Shown here: one piece after another, positions 17,041 through 25,527 of the stretch | Layout: each line of letters starts with the position of its first letter | Numbering within the stretch: the stretch's first letter is position 1 | NCBI GenBank assembly: GCA_051884615.1 | Contig: JBJEVT010000030.1 | Span: forward strand, 62,001-126,000 | Length of the DNA stretch: 64,000 nucleotides | Direction: 5' to 3' | DNA from: UBA1724 sp051884615 | GTDB lineage: Bacteria > Verrucomicrobiota > Lentisphaeria > Oligosphaerales > Oligosphaeraceae | Notes under the pieces: model-generated | Told to the model about the DNA's origin: nothing | Seen by the model: the letters and a program-made list of their open reading frames with translations, nothing else | Databases searched by the model: none | Position numbers and translations under genes: made by a program

Positions 17041-19071
17041 ATGAAAAAAACATTCCTCCTTCTTCTTGCGTGCACTCTCTGCTGCCTTGCCCAGGAAAAT
17101 CTTCTGGTGAACGGGAATTTCGAGGACGGGACCACGGGGTGGGTCATGGTGGATGGCTCCGAGGTGGCGCGGGGCCATGGCTTCAACGGAAATGGCGGTC
17201 TGAAGGTCACCCGCACGCCAGACATGCCCTATGCCTTCAACCGCCAGGTGGTGGAGCTGACTCCCGGGCAGGCATACAAGCTGCGGGTCCAGGTGAAATG
17301 CGAGAATGTGGAGCACGGCAAGACCGCCATCGGCGTGGAATACAACGACGACCAGGGAAAATGGCTGGGCGGCAACTACCAGGCGGGACCCGACGGAACC
17401 TCCGACTGGGTGAATCTGGAAGTCTTCACCCGGGTGCCGAAACAGGCGACCCGGGGAATCGTGGTTCTCTATCTCCAGAAGAACGCCACCGGCACCGTCT
17501 GGTTTGACAACGCCAGCCTTGCCGCCCCGGACGCAGTCCCGCGCCTCCAGTTCGTCTATCCCGTCCAGGGAACCCTGTCCCTGGAGCGTCCCCTGGTGCG
17601 CCTCAATGCCGCCATCCTGGGCAACGGCAGGGGAGAGGAGCCCTTCCGGAACCTGAATGTGGAGCTCTCCTTCACGGATTCCACGGGCGCGAAGTGGAGC
17701 CGCCGCCAGCCTCTCGCGGGCCACTCCGCGGATTTCCTCCTGGAGGACGCCGCCTTCGCCGACGGCGACACGGTGAATTTCCAGGCGCAGCTCCGGGATG
17801 TCACGACCGACGCGCCCGTGGGAGAGCCCTGCCAGCTGACGGTCCAGGCACGGAAGGGGGACGCCCCGGCCCCCGCCGGCGCCTGCCATATCGACGCCTA
17901 TGGACGGGCCCTGGTGGACGGAAAGCCCTATCTGCCCATCGGCATCTACATGTCCAATTGGGTTGACGAGGAGGACCGCCGGTTCCTCTGCGACTCCGAT
18001 TTCAACTGCTTCCTCTTCTACGACAGCTGGGCTCTTCGCCTCTCTTCCAAGGAGCCAGCAGGAGATCTGGAGGTCATCCGGAAGGCCCTGGATGATTTGA
18101 ACCGCCATGGAAAGAAGGTGATCTTCTCCCTGAAGGACTTCTACGATCTTCCCCGCTTTGCCGCCCACACGGCCAAAGCCCGGGAGAAATTCCAGGTGGA
18201 GACCACGCCGGAGCTGGTGGAGCTCCTGGTGCGCGCCTTCCGGGAGCATCCCGCCATCCTGGCATGGTACAACAACGATGAAATCCCCTTGAAGGACATC
18301 CAGCAGGCTCAGGAGCGCCGTAGTCTCCTCAACCAGCTGGATCCCCACCATCCCGTGTGGGCCGTCCTCTGCGATTTCCTGGAGACTCCTTTCTTCGCCA
18401 GCTCCTGCGACGTCCTGGGCGTGGACCCCTATCCCATCAACAAGGACAAGGTCTCCCATCAGCGTCGCACCCTGGAGGCCATGGATGCCGTGAGGGAGGC
18501 GGGCCAGCCCACCTGGGTGGTTCCCCAGGTCTTCAACTGGGGCATCTACGCCGCCGTCAACACTCCCGAGCGCTTCTTCGAGTGGATCCAGCCCCGGCCC
18601 TCCCAGATGCGTGGCGTGATCCTGCTGGAGGCCCTGCGGGGCGCCCGGGGATTCATCTTCTACTCCTTCACCGACTTGAAACGGGGCTATTTCAACCCGG
18701 AGCGTTTCAAGGGGCGGGTGACGGTCCAGACCCGGGAGGACTACCTGTGGCACTGGCAGGAATGCAAGGAACTCGCCACCATGCTGAAGAATCTCTCTCC
18801 CTGGATCCTCTCCCGCCAGGGCGCCACCCCCGCCAAGCTGCAGGTGGCGGCCGGACAGGCCGAGGCCGCGATATTCCGGAGAGACGAGGACGGGGCTCCC
18901 GCCGTCATGGCGGCCTCCATCGGCCCGGAGAATGTGGAGGCGGAGCTGGTGCTGCCGGAAGACTTCCCGCCCATGGAGGCCCTCTATGGCCACGCCCGGG
19001 AAGTCTCTCCCGGCGTGTGGCGCTTCTCCGGCAATGACATCTGGGGGGAGATTCTCCTGCCCCGCCGATAA
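17041..19071 (+). CDS. Secreted multi-domain glycoside-hydrolase-like protein
   Basis: The 676-residue protein starts with a signal peptide (MKKTFLLLLACTLCCLAQE); LLAC could also serve as a weak lipobox. Residues of about 20-165 resemble a CBM4/9-type carbohydrate-binding beta-sandwich (ENLLVNGNFEDGTTGWV). An Ig-like region follows to about 280. A TIM-barrel-like region from about 285 begins DAYGRALVDGKPYLPIGIY and includes AWYNNDEIP, LGVDPYPIN and VVPQVFNWG, a layout seen in GH2/GH5-like barrels. The Asp-Glu of NNDE is a candidate acid/base. I cannot assign a family or substrate. It follows dnaB on the same strand after a 42-nt spacer. Confidence 0.7.
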   Translation: MKKTFLLLLACTLCCLAQENLLVNGNFEDGTTGWVMVDGSEVARGHGFNGNGGLKVTRTPDMPYAFNRQVVELTPGQAYKLRVQVKCENVEHGKTAIGVEYNDDQGKWLGGNYQAGPDGTSDWVNLEVFTRVPKQATRGIVVLYLQKNATGTVWFDNASLAAPDAVPRLQFVYPVQGTLSLERPLVRLNAAILGNGRGEEPFRNLNVELSFTDSTGAKWSRRQPLAGHSADFLLEDAAFADGDTVNFQAQLRDVTTDAPVGEPCQLTVQARKGDAPAPAGACHIDAYGRALVDGKPYLPIGIYMSNWVDEEDRRFLCDSDFNCFLFYDSWALRLSSKEPAGDLEVIRKALDDLNRHGKKVIFSLKDFYDLPRFAAHTAKAREKFQVETTPELVELLVRAFREHPAILAWYNNDEIPLKDIQQAQERRSLLNQLDPHHPVWAVLCDFLETPFFASSCDVLGVDPYPINKDKVSHQRRTLEAMDAVREAGQPTWVVPQVFNWGIYAAVNTPERFFEWIQPRPSQMRGVILLEALRGARGFIFYSFTDLKRGYFNPERFKGRVTVQTREDYLWHWQECKELATMLKNLSPWILSRQGATPAKLQVAAGQAEAAIFRRDEDGAPAVMAASIGPENVEAELVLPEDFPPMEALYGHAREVSPGVWRFSGNDIWGEILLPRR

Positions 19072-19099
19072 GCACGTCTGAAAGACAGGGAGCGGAACG

Positions 19100-20707
19100 G
19101 TGGAAGACAAGGCGGCGCCGGCATCCAGGGAATCCTCCGGCAAGGGCGGGGAATCCCGGAGAATGGGGCGGGGACTCTTCTCCTCTGCCGCGGGAATCCT
19201 CCTGGGGCGGGTCACGGGACTGCTCCGGGACATGTGCGGCGCGGCTTTCTGGGGCGCCACGGGCGTCGCCCAGGCCGCCTACACCACCGCCTTCTCCGTC
19301 CCCAACAGCTTCCGCATGCTCCTGGGGGAGGGCGCCTTCACCAGCGCCTTCGTGCCCATGGTCTCCGCCCACCTGGCGCAAGACCGGCAGGAGCGGGCCT
19401 GGCGGCTGGCCTGCCGCACCATCTCCCTGCAGACAGCCATCCTCCTGGCCTTCAGCCTGTTCCTGGGCATCCTGGGCGGCCTGCTGGGAGTCAGCCATTT
19501 CTTCCAGGGGGAGACCGTCCGCACCACCTTCCAGCTTCTGCCGGTGCTGATGCCCTTCTCCATCCTGATCTGCGCCGCCGGGGCTTTCGCCTCCATCCTC
19601 AACTGCCTCAATTCCTTCTTCGCCGCCACCTTGGCACAGGGGGTCTTCAACCTGGTCCAGGTGGCCTCCCTGATCCTCCTGGGATGGGGCTGGACAAACC
19701 AGGACGAGGCCGCCCTCTGGCTCTATTGCGGCAGCACCCTCCTGGCGGGGTTCCTCCAACTCCTCTTCCTGGTGCTGGCCTGCCGCCGCCGGGGCTTCGT
19801 CTTCCACTGGGATTTCTCCTGGCGGGACCAGGAGGTGATTCTCCTGTGCCGCCGCATCCTTCCTGGCCTGGTGGGGGCGGGGCTGATGCAGTTGAACAGC
19901 CTGGTGGACAAGGGCTTCGGCCTGATTCTGGGGGCGGCCGCCGTGGGCGCGCTGAACTATTCCCAGCGCCTCGTCTATCTTCCCGTGGGCCTCTTCGGGG
20001 TGGCCATGGGCATGGTGGCGCTGCCCGCCCTCTCCCGCGCCCAGGCACGGGGAGATGACGCCGAAGTGGGGGAGGGACTGGACTACGCCCTGGGCATGGT
20101 TCTCTTTCTGGCGCTGCCCTGCACCGCCTTCCTGCTGACGGCGGGATACGATGTGGTGGAGCTCCTCTTCGCCCGGGGCGCCTTCCAGCAGAAGGCCATC
20201 GACGAGACGACCTACACCCTCCTGTTCTATCTCGCCGGCATCCCGGCCTTCTGCTGCGCCAAGATCGCCACCCATCCCTTCTACGCCCGGAAGGACACCC
20301 TCACCCCCATGAAGATCTCCGCTTCTTTCCTGGGGGTGAATCTCCTCCTGAACCTCCTTTTGATGCGCTTCTACCGTCAGGGAGGGCTGGCCCTTTCCAC
20401 CAGCATCTGCTCCTGGGGCCAGGTGCTTGTCCTGCTGGCGTTGAACCGGCGTCTGCTGCCCCGGTGGTCCTTCCTCCCCTTCCTGAAGTCCCTCCTGCTC
20501 CTGGCGCCCGCCGCCTATCTTGCGGCGCGGCTGGCACGCTGGCTGATCCATGCCCTCCCTCCCTGTCTCGACGGCCTCGTCCCGCTTCCCCGACTCCTCC
20601 TGCTCCTGGTGGAGATGGGGCTTTTCGCCGTCCTCTACCTCCTCTTTTGCCTGCTTCTTCGCCGGCGGGAACCCCGGGAACTGCTCCAAAGCCTTCGCCG
20701 CCGCTAA
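19100..20707 (+). CDS. murJ: Lipid II flippase MurJ (MviN)
   Basis: MurJ flips the peptidoglycan precursor lipid II across the inner membrane. The 535-residue polytopic protein shows the MurJ/MviN signature SAAGILLGRVTGLLRDM near the N-terminus, then FRMLLGEGAFTSAFVP, with about 14 hydrophobic segments. The start is a GTG at 19100 with AGGGAG about 7 nt upstream. The next in-frame ATG (19163) would cut close to the first helix and has a poorly placed site, so GTG is preferred. It is followed 15 nt later by an AraC regulator and may share its transcript. Confidence 0.92.
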   Translation: MEDKAAPASRESSGKGGESRRMGRGLFSSAAGILLGRVTGLLRDMCGAAFWGATGVAQAAYTTAFSVPNSFRMLLGEGAFTSAFVPMVSAHLAQDRQERAWRLACRTISLQTAILLAFSLFLGILGGLLGVSHFFQGETVRTTFQLLPVLMPFSILICAAGAFASILNCLNSFFAATLAQGVFNLVQVASLILLGWGWTNQDEAALWLYCGSTLLAGFLQLLFLVLACRRRGFVFHWDFSWRDQEVILLCRRILPGLVGAGLMQLNSLVDKGFGLILGAAAVGALNYSQRLVYLPVGLFGVAMGMVALPALSRAQARGDDAEVGEGLDYALGMVLFLALPCTAFLLTAGYDVVELLFARGAFQQKAIDETTYTLLFYLAGIPAFCCAKIATHPFYARKDTLTPMKISASFLGVNLLLNLLLMRFYRQGGLALSTSICSWGQVLVLLALNRRLLPRWSFLPFLKSLLLLAPAAYLAARLARWLIHALPPCLDGLVPLPRLLLLLVEMGLFAVLYLLFCLLLRRREPRELLQSLRRR

Positions 20708-20722
20708 AATCCCCTTCTGGAT

Positions 20723-21544
20723 ATGGACTACTTCTCCGATTTGGAATTCGTCTGCGCCGGCAAGGTGATCAACCGGACCCTGTGGAACCATGGCAGGGTC
20801 TTCGAGGGATACTACGGGCTGCAGTATATCCACCGGGGGCGCGTGCTGGCGCGGGTGGGGGACGGGCCCGAGGAGTCTCTCACGGGGCCTGCGGCCTTCT
20901 TCACCTTTCCCGGGGTGCCCTGGCACTACGGCCCGCCGCCGGGGGAGGAGGCGGAGCATTGCTGGATTTGCTTCCAGGGCAAGCGGGTGGAACGATATTG
21001 CCAATCCGGTTTCCTTCCCAGGAAGACCAGCCAGCTGGGGATTCCCATCCGGGACCCGGAGCGCTTTCTGCTCTTGATGAAGAGCACGCTCCACCTCTTC
21101 CAGCAGGGCCAGGAAAACCCCATCCACCACGGCAGGACGGTCCTCCTGCTGGAGGAACTCCTCCTGGAGGCGTCGGCCTCCCGCTACGCCCTCCGGGAGC
21201 CCTCCATCCCCCTCCATCGGGAAAAACTCCTGGGCCTGAAGGAAAAGATCGCCGCCCACCCGGAACAACCATGGGACTTCTTCCGGGAGGCGGAACGGCT
21301 CTCCCTGTCCTATGCCCATTTCCGGAAGCTCTTCCGGCAACTCTGCGGCAGCCCGCCGGGACAGTTCCTGGGGGAATGTCGCCTCCGCAAGGCGGAGAGC
21401 CTCCTTACCACCACGGAAATCCGCTGCGGCGAGGTGGCGGAAAAATGCGGGTTCCCCGACCGCGCCCAGTTCAGCCGGATCTTCCGGCAGAAAAACGCCC
21501 TCTCCCCCACAGAATATCGCAAGCGCTTCGCCGGATTCGACTGA
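20723..21544 (+). CDS. AraC-family transcriptional regulator
   Basis: The protein has 273 residues. The N-terminal part (about residues 1-160) looks like a cupin-type sugar-sensing domain, with short beta-strand-like segments and YIHRGRVLARVG. The C-terminal 100 residues carry two helix-turn-helix motifs of the AraC/XylS type, ending in CGFPDRAQFSRIFRQKNALSPTEYRKRF, the family signature. It lies at the end of the plus-strand run and faces the convergent Gfo/Idh-nag locus across a shared terminator. It is a candidate, on position alone, to read the palindromic sites described here. AraC proteins more often bind direct repeats, so this link is weak. Confidence 0.9.
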   Translation: MDYFSDLEFVCAGKVINRTLWNHGRVFEGYYGLQYIHRGRVLARVGDGPEESLTGPAAFFTFPGVPWHYGPPPGEEAEHCWICFQGKRVERYCQSGFLPRKTSQLGIPIRDPERFLLLMKSTLHLFQQGQENPIHHGRTVLLLEELLLEASASRYALREPSIPLHREKLLGLKEKIAAHPEQPWDFFREAERLSLSYAHFRKLFRQLCGSPPGQFLGECRLRKAESLLTTTEIRCGEVAEKCGFPDRAQFSRIFRQKNALSPTEYRKRFAGFD

Positions 21545-21546
21545 CG

Positions 21547-21578
21547 AAAAAGCGCCGGCGGGACAGATGCCGGCGCTT
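21547..21578 (-). terminator. Rho-independent terminator of the nag/Gfo locus
   Basis: AAGCGCCGGC (21550-21559) pairs perfectly with GCCGGCGCTT (21569-21578) around a 9-nt loop. On the minus strand the stem is followed by TTTTTCG, the expected U-tract. It lies 13 nt past the stop of the minus-strand Gfo/Idh gene and 2 nt past the plus-strand araC stop, so it may serve both directions but suits the minus transcript better. Confidence 0.85.
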
Positions 21579-21591
21579 CTCCTGCGTCTCT

Positions 21592-22650
21592 CTATTTCTT
21601 CTTTTTCTTCCCCTTCGGGGCGGGCCGCCAGTCGTCGGGCATATCGTCGGCATGGGACTGGGCGCACAGACTCCACCATGCCGTCTTGAGGAGGCTCTGG
21701 GTGGAAAATTCAGACTCCTGACCTTGGATTTCCTTCAGGAAGCCATCGAAATAATCCTCCCCCTGGGGATCCAGGGGAATGGCACGGGGGGCGGGGTCGT
21801 CCTCCAGAGCCAGGAGCACCTCCTTTCCCGCATAGGAGAATTCCATCCACCCTTTGGTGCCCGCGACGGTGAAGCGCCAGTAGGAGGGAAGGGAGAAGGC
21901 GCATCCCCGAGGCGCGGTGTAGGAGACATCCCCCGTGACCCTGGCGCCGCACTTCATCTCAAAGGCGAGTTTGGCGACGTTCTTGAAATGGGGACATTCC
22001 GGGAAATACCGGTTGACATCCCTGACGTAGGTGAAGGAGTCGACAGGGCAGCCGCAGAGGCGGGGGAGAAAGTCGAAGGCGTGGCAGGCCAGGTCGTTGA
22101 CGGTGCCCCCGTGCATGCCTTCCTGGAAATACCAGTCCGGGCGTCCCTTGTGGTAGTTCAGGGGATGCATTCCGTTGAACTGGACGGAGAGGATCTCTCC
22201 CAGCGCGCCTTCCCTCGCCAGGCGCGATGCCGTGGCCATGGGAGGGCAGGTGCCCAAATCGAACATGCAGCCCAGTTTGGGCCGGGGAACCTTCCTGGAT
22301 TTGTTGCACAGGAAATTGATCCGCTTCCATCCTTCCAGCGAGGTGCAGAAGGGCTTGTCGGAAAGGACATGGATGCCCCGCTCAAGGGCGGCGATAATGA
22401 TCGCCTCCCGGCGCGCATAGACCTCACCCACCACCAGAACCTGGATGGGCAGAGCCAGCAGCTCCTCCAGGGTGTCCACGAAAGGACAGTCCACTCCCTT
22501 CGCCTTGGCTTGATTGCGGGCGTCTTCATCCTCCTCCCAGGCGGCGAGTATGGTGGCGCCGGGAGTCTGACGGATGCGCTCCACCAGGGAGAAGACGTGG
22601 ACGTGCCGGAAACCGGCGAAGGCGAAGGCCAGGGGAGGGCAGGGGGTCAT
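21592..22650 (-). CDS. Gfo/Idh/MocA-family oxidoreductase, last gene of nag locus
   Basis: This is a 352-residue NAD(P)-dependent sugar oxidoreductase. The N-terminal Rossmann part starts PPLAFAFAGFRHVHVFSLVERI, where the usual GxGxxG is changed to AGFRHVHV. The cofactor-loop motif EKP appears as SDKPF. The C-terminal Gfo/Idh domain includes GGTVNDLACHAFDFLPRLCG with the presumed catalytic His. The tail is Lys-rich (KGKKKKK). Its ATG overlaps the nagA stop by 4 nt (ATGA), so it is translationally coupled to nagA. The altered glycine motif suggests a divergent subfamily. The substrate is unknown; an amino-sugar or sugar-acid derivative is an inference from the neighbours. Confidence 0.85.
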   Translation of the reverse strand: MTPCPPLAFAFAGFRHVHVFSLVERIRQTPGATILAAWEEDEDARNQAKAKGVDCPFVDTLEELLALPIQVLVVGEVYARREAIIIAALERGIHVLSDKPFCTSLEGWKRINFLCNKSRKVPRPKLGCMFDLGTCPPMATASRLAREGALGEILSVQFNGMHPLNYHKGRPDWYFQEGMHGGTVNDLACHAFDFLPRLCGCPVDSFTYVRDVNRYFPECPHFKNVAKLAFEMKCGARVTGDVSYTAPRGCAFSLPSYWRFTVAGTKGWMEFSYAGKEVLLALEDDPAPRAIPLDPQGEDYFDGFLKEIQGQESEFSTQSLLKTAWWSLCAQSHADDMPDDWRPAPKGKKKKK

Positions 22651-23558
22651 GGTTTTTCCTCTAACAGGCGCAGGGCGTTTTCCCGCCCCACCCAGAGCAG
22701 TTCCTCTTCGGTGAGGAGATTCAGGGATTCCAGGAAATCCATGCAGCGTTGCATGGTGCAGGCGGCGGCCACCAGACACTGCTTTTCCGGATTGTAGAGT
22801 CGTCCGGAGGGTTCCAGGATGGCGTCGTTGCCCAGGATGCGAATGGGGCCGGGAGGCATTCCGGTGGCGTCGCTGGCGTCGCTGGTGACGATGGTCTTCC
22901 TGGGGCCCTTGACCTTCAGAATGATGCGGAGCAGTTCCGGGGGAAGGTGGTGGCCGTCGGAGATGACCAAGGCGGTGAGGCGGTCCTCGGCCAGGCCCGC
23001 CAGGAGGGGATTCTCGTGGCGACCCACCAGATTGGGGCAGGCGTTGCCCAGGTGGGTGAGGGTTTTGGCGCCCGCGTCTGCCGCGGCGCGCACCTGGGCG
23101 TACCCGGCCAGATGATGGCCCACGGAGACCCGGATGCCCAGTTCCCGGGCGGCGTGGATGCCTTCCGTCAGGGAGGGGGATTCGGCGCTGATGGTCATCA
23201 GGCTGATGAACCCCTCCGTGGCTTCGTAGACCTCCTTCAGCTTCTCCGGCGTGGGCACCTGGAGCCACTGGGGATTGTGGGAGCCGATGCCCCGGCCGGA
23301 GAGGAAGGGACCTTCCAGATGCAGCCCGGGCACCGCCTTCTGCAGCCCCCCCCGCTCCACGGCCCTGCGGATGACGCCGCTGTTCCGGCGGTAGAGTTCC
23401 AGGGGGCCGGTGATCAGGGTGGGCAGAAAGACCGCCGTGCCCGCGGCAAGCAGCTCCTCCGCGGCGCGGAGGAACTGCTCCTCGGTGAGGTCGGGGCTGT
23501 TGAAGTCCACCCCGTGATGTCCGTTGACCTGGAGGTCAACCCAGCCGGGATTCTTCAT
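22647..23558 (-). CDS. nagA: N-acetylglucosamine-6-phosphate deacetylase, short form
   Basis: NagA removes the acetyl group from GlcNAc-6-phosphate. Family motifs are present in order: GWVDLQVNGHHGVDF, LHLEGPFLS (metal-binding Glu), SVGHHLAGY, LTHLGNA (metal His), VISDGHHLP, and VTSDASDATGMPPG with the catalytic Asp. At 303 residues it is about 75 shorter than typical NagA. It starts directly at the first barrel strand and ends at ALRLLEEKP, so the beta-sandwich built from both termini is missing. The ATG at 23558 overlaps nagB by 4 nt; the longer frame upstream runs into nagB. A genuine deacetylase is likely, but phosphorylated-sugar specificity is not proven. Confidence 0.85.
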   Translation of the reverse strand: MKNPGWVDLQVNGHHGVDFNSPDLTEEQFLRAAEELLAAGTAVFLPTLITGPLELYRRNSGVIRRAVERGGLQKAVPGLHLEGPFLSGRGIGSHNPQWLQVPTPEKLKEVYEATEGFISLMTISAESPSLTEGIHAARELGIRVSVGHHLAGYAQVRAAADAGAKTLTHLGNACPNLVGRHENPLLAGLAEDRLTALVISDGHHLPPELLRIILKVKGPRKTIVTSDASDATGMPPGPIRILGNDAILEPSGRLYNPEKQCLVAAACTMQRCMDFLESLNLLTEEELLWVGRENALRLLEEKP

Positions 23559-24313
23559 TGCGGGTAGCTTCCCTTCAGCTGGCTGGCGGCGGGAGCATCC
23601 AGATAGAGGTGGCAGTCCGGATGGGTCTGCAGGATGCTGGCGGGGCACATGTTGGTGACGGGACCCTCCACGGCGGCGGCCACGGCGGCGGCCTTGCGGG
23701 CGTCGGGAACGGTGTTGATGATGGCCTTGGCACGGAAGATCTGGGGCACGCTCATGGAGATGGCCACCTTGGGCACCGCCTCCATGGTGGGGAACCAGCC
23801 CTCGCCAAACTGCTGGTGGCGGCAGACCTCGTCCAGCTGCACGGGGAGATAGGAGCGCTTCGTGTCGAAGTCGGCGGGGGGGTCATTGAAGGCGATGTGC
23901 CCGTTTTCCCCGATGCCGATGAAAGCCACATCCAGGCGAAGGGCGCCGATTTCCTTCTCCAGTGCGTCGCAGACGGCCTGGGGATCGGGATTTTCGCCCT
24001 GGACGGGATGGAATGCCATGGGGGGGATGGGGAGGCGATCCAGGAAGGTCTTGTGGAGATTGAAGCGGAAGGAGGCGGGGTGATGGTCGTCCAGCCCGAT
24101 GTATTCATCCAGGTGGAAGATGTTGACCCGGCTCCAGTCCAGATTCTCCTCCTTCACCAGGGCGTCGTACATTTCGTTCTGGCTGGGGGCGGTGGCCACC
24201 ACGATGTTGGCGGTGCCGTAGTCCTGGAGGGCTTTGCGGATGAGGGAGGCGCCGCGGGCCGCCGCGGCCGCGCCGGACTGGACCTTGTCCGGGAAGACAT
24301 GAACCTGAAGCAT
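23555..24313 (-). CDS. nagB: Glucosamine-6-phosphate deaminase
   Basis: NagB converts glucosamine-6-phosphate to fructose-6-phosphate and ammonia, feeding amino sugars into glycolysis. The 252-residue protein shows the NagB signatures LDEYIGLDDHHPASFR with the active-site Asp pair, and GIGENGHIAFNDPPADF, containing the catalytic loop with its His. It is of normal short-form length. The ATG at 24313 begins the family-like sequence MLQVHVFPDKVQSG. It is coupled to nagA by a 4-nt ATGA overlap. The 100 nt upstream contain a long pyrimidine tract leading into the start codon and no Shine-Dalgarno site. Confidence 0.94.
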   Translation of the reverse strand: MLQVHVFPDKVQSGAAAAARGASLIRKALQDYGTANIVVATAPSQNEMYDALVKEENLDWSRVNIFHLDEYIGLDDHHPASFRFNLHKTFLDRLPIPPMAFHPVQGENPDPQAVCDALEKEIGALRLDVAFIGIGENGHIAFNDPPADFDTKRSYLPVQLDEVCRHQQFGEGWFPTMEAVPKVAISMSVPQIFRAKAIINTVPDARKAAAVAAAVEGPVTNMCPASILQTHPDCHLYLDAPAASQLKGSYPQ

Positions 24314-24414
24314 GGCGGGAAAAAGGGGGAAGGGAGGGAGGGAAAAAGTGGGGGGATTCCCCCCTCCGGGAGGGGTGCTCCCGGGGGAGGGAGGGGACGG
24401 GAGGAGGGGCGGGA

Positions 24415-25479
24415 CTACTCCTCCAGGCGGGAGAGGGGATTCTGCCGGTGGCACTCCTCGATGACCGCGATCTGGCGCTTCACCTGGTCCAGGGGGACTT
24501 CCAGGGGGGCGCCGTTGAGGATGGCGTCGTAGAGATTCAGGTAGAATTTCTCCACCCGGGAGTGGAAGTCGGCGCCTTCGGTGGAGGTGCTCCACTCTCC
24601 CTCGTAGAAGGAGAGGGTCTCCGAGCAGTAGGCGCGGCCCTCCAGCGGGGTGCGGATCAGCTTCTGTGAGGGGGCTTCCTGGGGATCGAAGTACTTCCAC
24701 TTCAGCTTGTCGTGGTCGCCGATGAGGCTGCCGCAGGTGCCGTAGACCTGGTACACATAGGGATTGAAGAGGCTGCAGCTGGAGACCTCCATGTCCACCA
24801 CGGGATGGCCGGCGGCGGACATGAGGAGTTTCACATGGTCCTCGGCGTCACCGTAGGTGTTGGCACGGTCCATGTAGCAGACGATCTTCTCGGGCATGAC
24901 GTTGCCCAGCAGCTGCAGGGCCTGGTCCAGGGGATGGGGGCCGGTGTTCAGCAGGGAGCCGGCGTTCATGGACTGGAGGGTCTGCCAGTCCCACCGCCGG
25001 GCGAAGCCGTTGAAGGCCATCTTCACCATGACGACCCGCCCCAGAATGCCGGAGGCCATGATTTCCTGGACCTTCCGGAAGGTGGGGGCGAAACGGCTCT
25101 GCTGGAAGACGGCGAAGAACTTGCCGGTGCGGGCGATGGCGGCCTCCAGCTCCTCCACGGTCTTCACATCCCGTGCCAGGGGCTTCTCGCAAAGCACCAT
25201 CTTGCCGGCCTCCATGGCCTGGATGGAGATGGGCACATGATCCGGGCTCTGGGAGGCGTTCACCACCAGGTCCACGTTCTCGTCCTTGAGCAGGTCGCGG
25301 TAGTCCGCGTGTTTCTTGCTGGAGAACTCCTCGGCGGCCTCGTTCATGCGCTCGGGGATGCGGTCGCTGACGGCCACCACCTCGAAGCGTTCCCGGAGTT
25401 TGGGGCGCTTCATGGCGGCGCCGTGGATGTCCCATCCACTTCGGCCCTGGCCAATGATGCCAACGCGAATCTTTTTCAT
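24415..25479 (-). CDS. Gfo/Idh/MocA-family oxidoreductase
   Basis: The 354-residue protein has a canonical N-terminal NAD(P)-binding motif (VGIIGQGRSGWDIHG) and the EKP loop LCEKPLARDV. In the C-terminal domain, GSLLNTGPHPLDQALQLLG supplies the usual catalytic His position. This family oxidises or reduces sugars and inositols, and some members act as NAD-dependent glycosidases (GH109 and relatives). It is one of four such genes in one minus-strand locus, 101 nt upstream of nagB. It has a purine-rich leader (AGAAGGA) that may be a real Shine-Dalgarno site. The substrate is unknown. Confidence 0.88.
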   Translation of the reverse strand: MKKIRVGIIGQGRSGWDIHGAAMKRPKLRERFEVVAVSDRIPERMNEAAEEFSSKKHADYRDLLKDENVDLVVNASQSPDHVPISIQAMEAGKMVLCEKPLARDVKTVEELEAAIARTGKFFAVFQQSRFAPTFRKVQEIMASGILGRVVMVKMAFNGFARRWDWQTLQSMNAGSLLNTGPHPLDQALQLLGNVMPEKIVCYMDRANTYGDAEDHVKLLMSAAGHPVVDMEVSSCSLFNPYVYQVYGTCGSLIGDHDKLKWKYFDPQEAPSQKLIRTPLEGRAYCSETLSFYEGEWSTSTEGADFHSRVEKFYLNLYDAILNGAPLEVPLDQVKRQIAVIEECHRQNPLSRLEE

Positions 25480-25527
25480 CGTGGGTTCCTTCTTATGTGT
25501 GGGGGTGAAGAGAGAAAGGAGGGGGGA

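Noticed and set aside
17016..17046. A possible fourth palindromic operator before the gene at 17041
   Set aside because: A half-site TCATAACC is present, but the other arm reads AGACAAGA and does not match, so the 31-bp pattern is not met.
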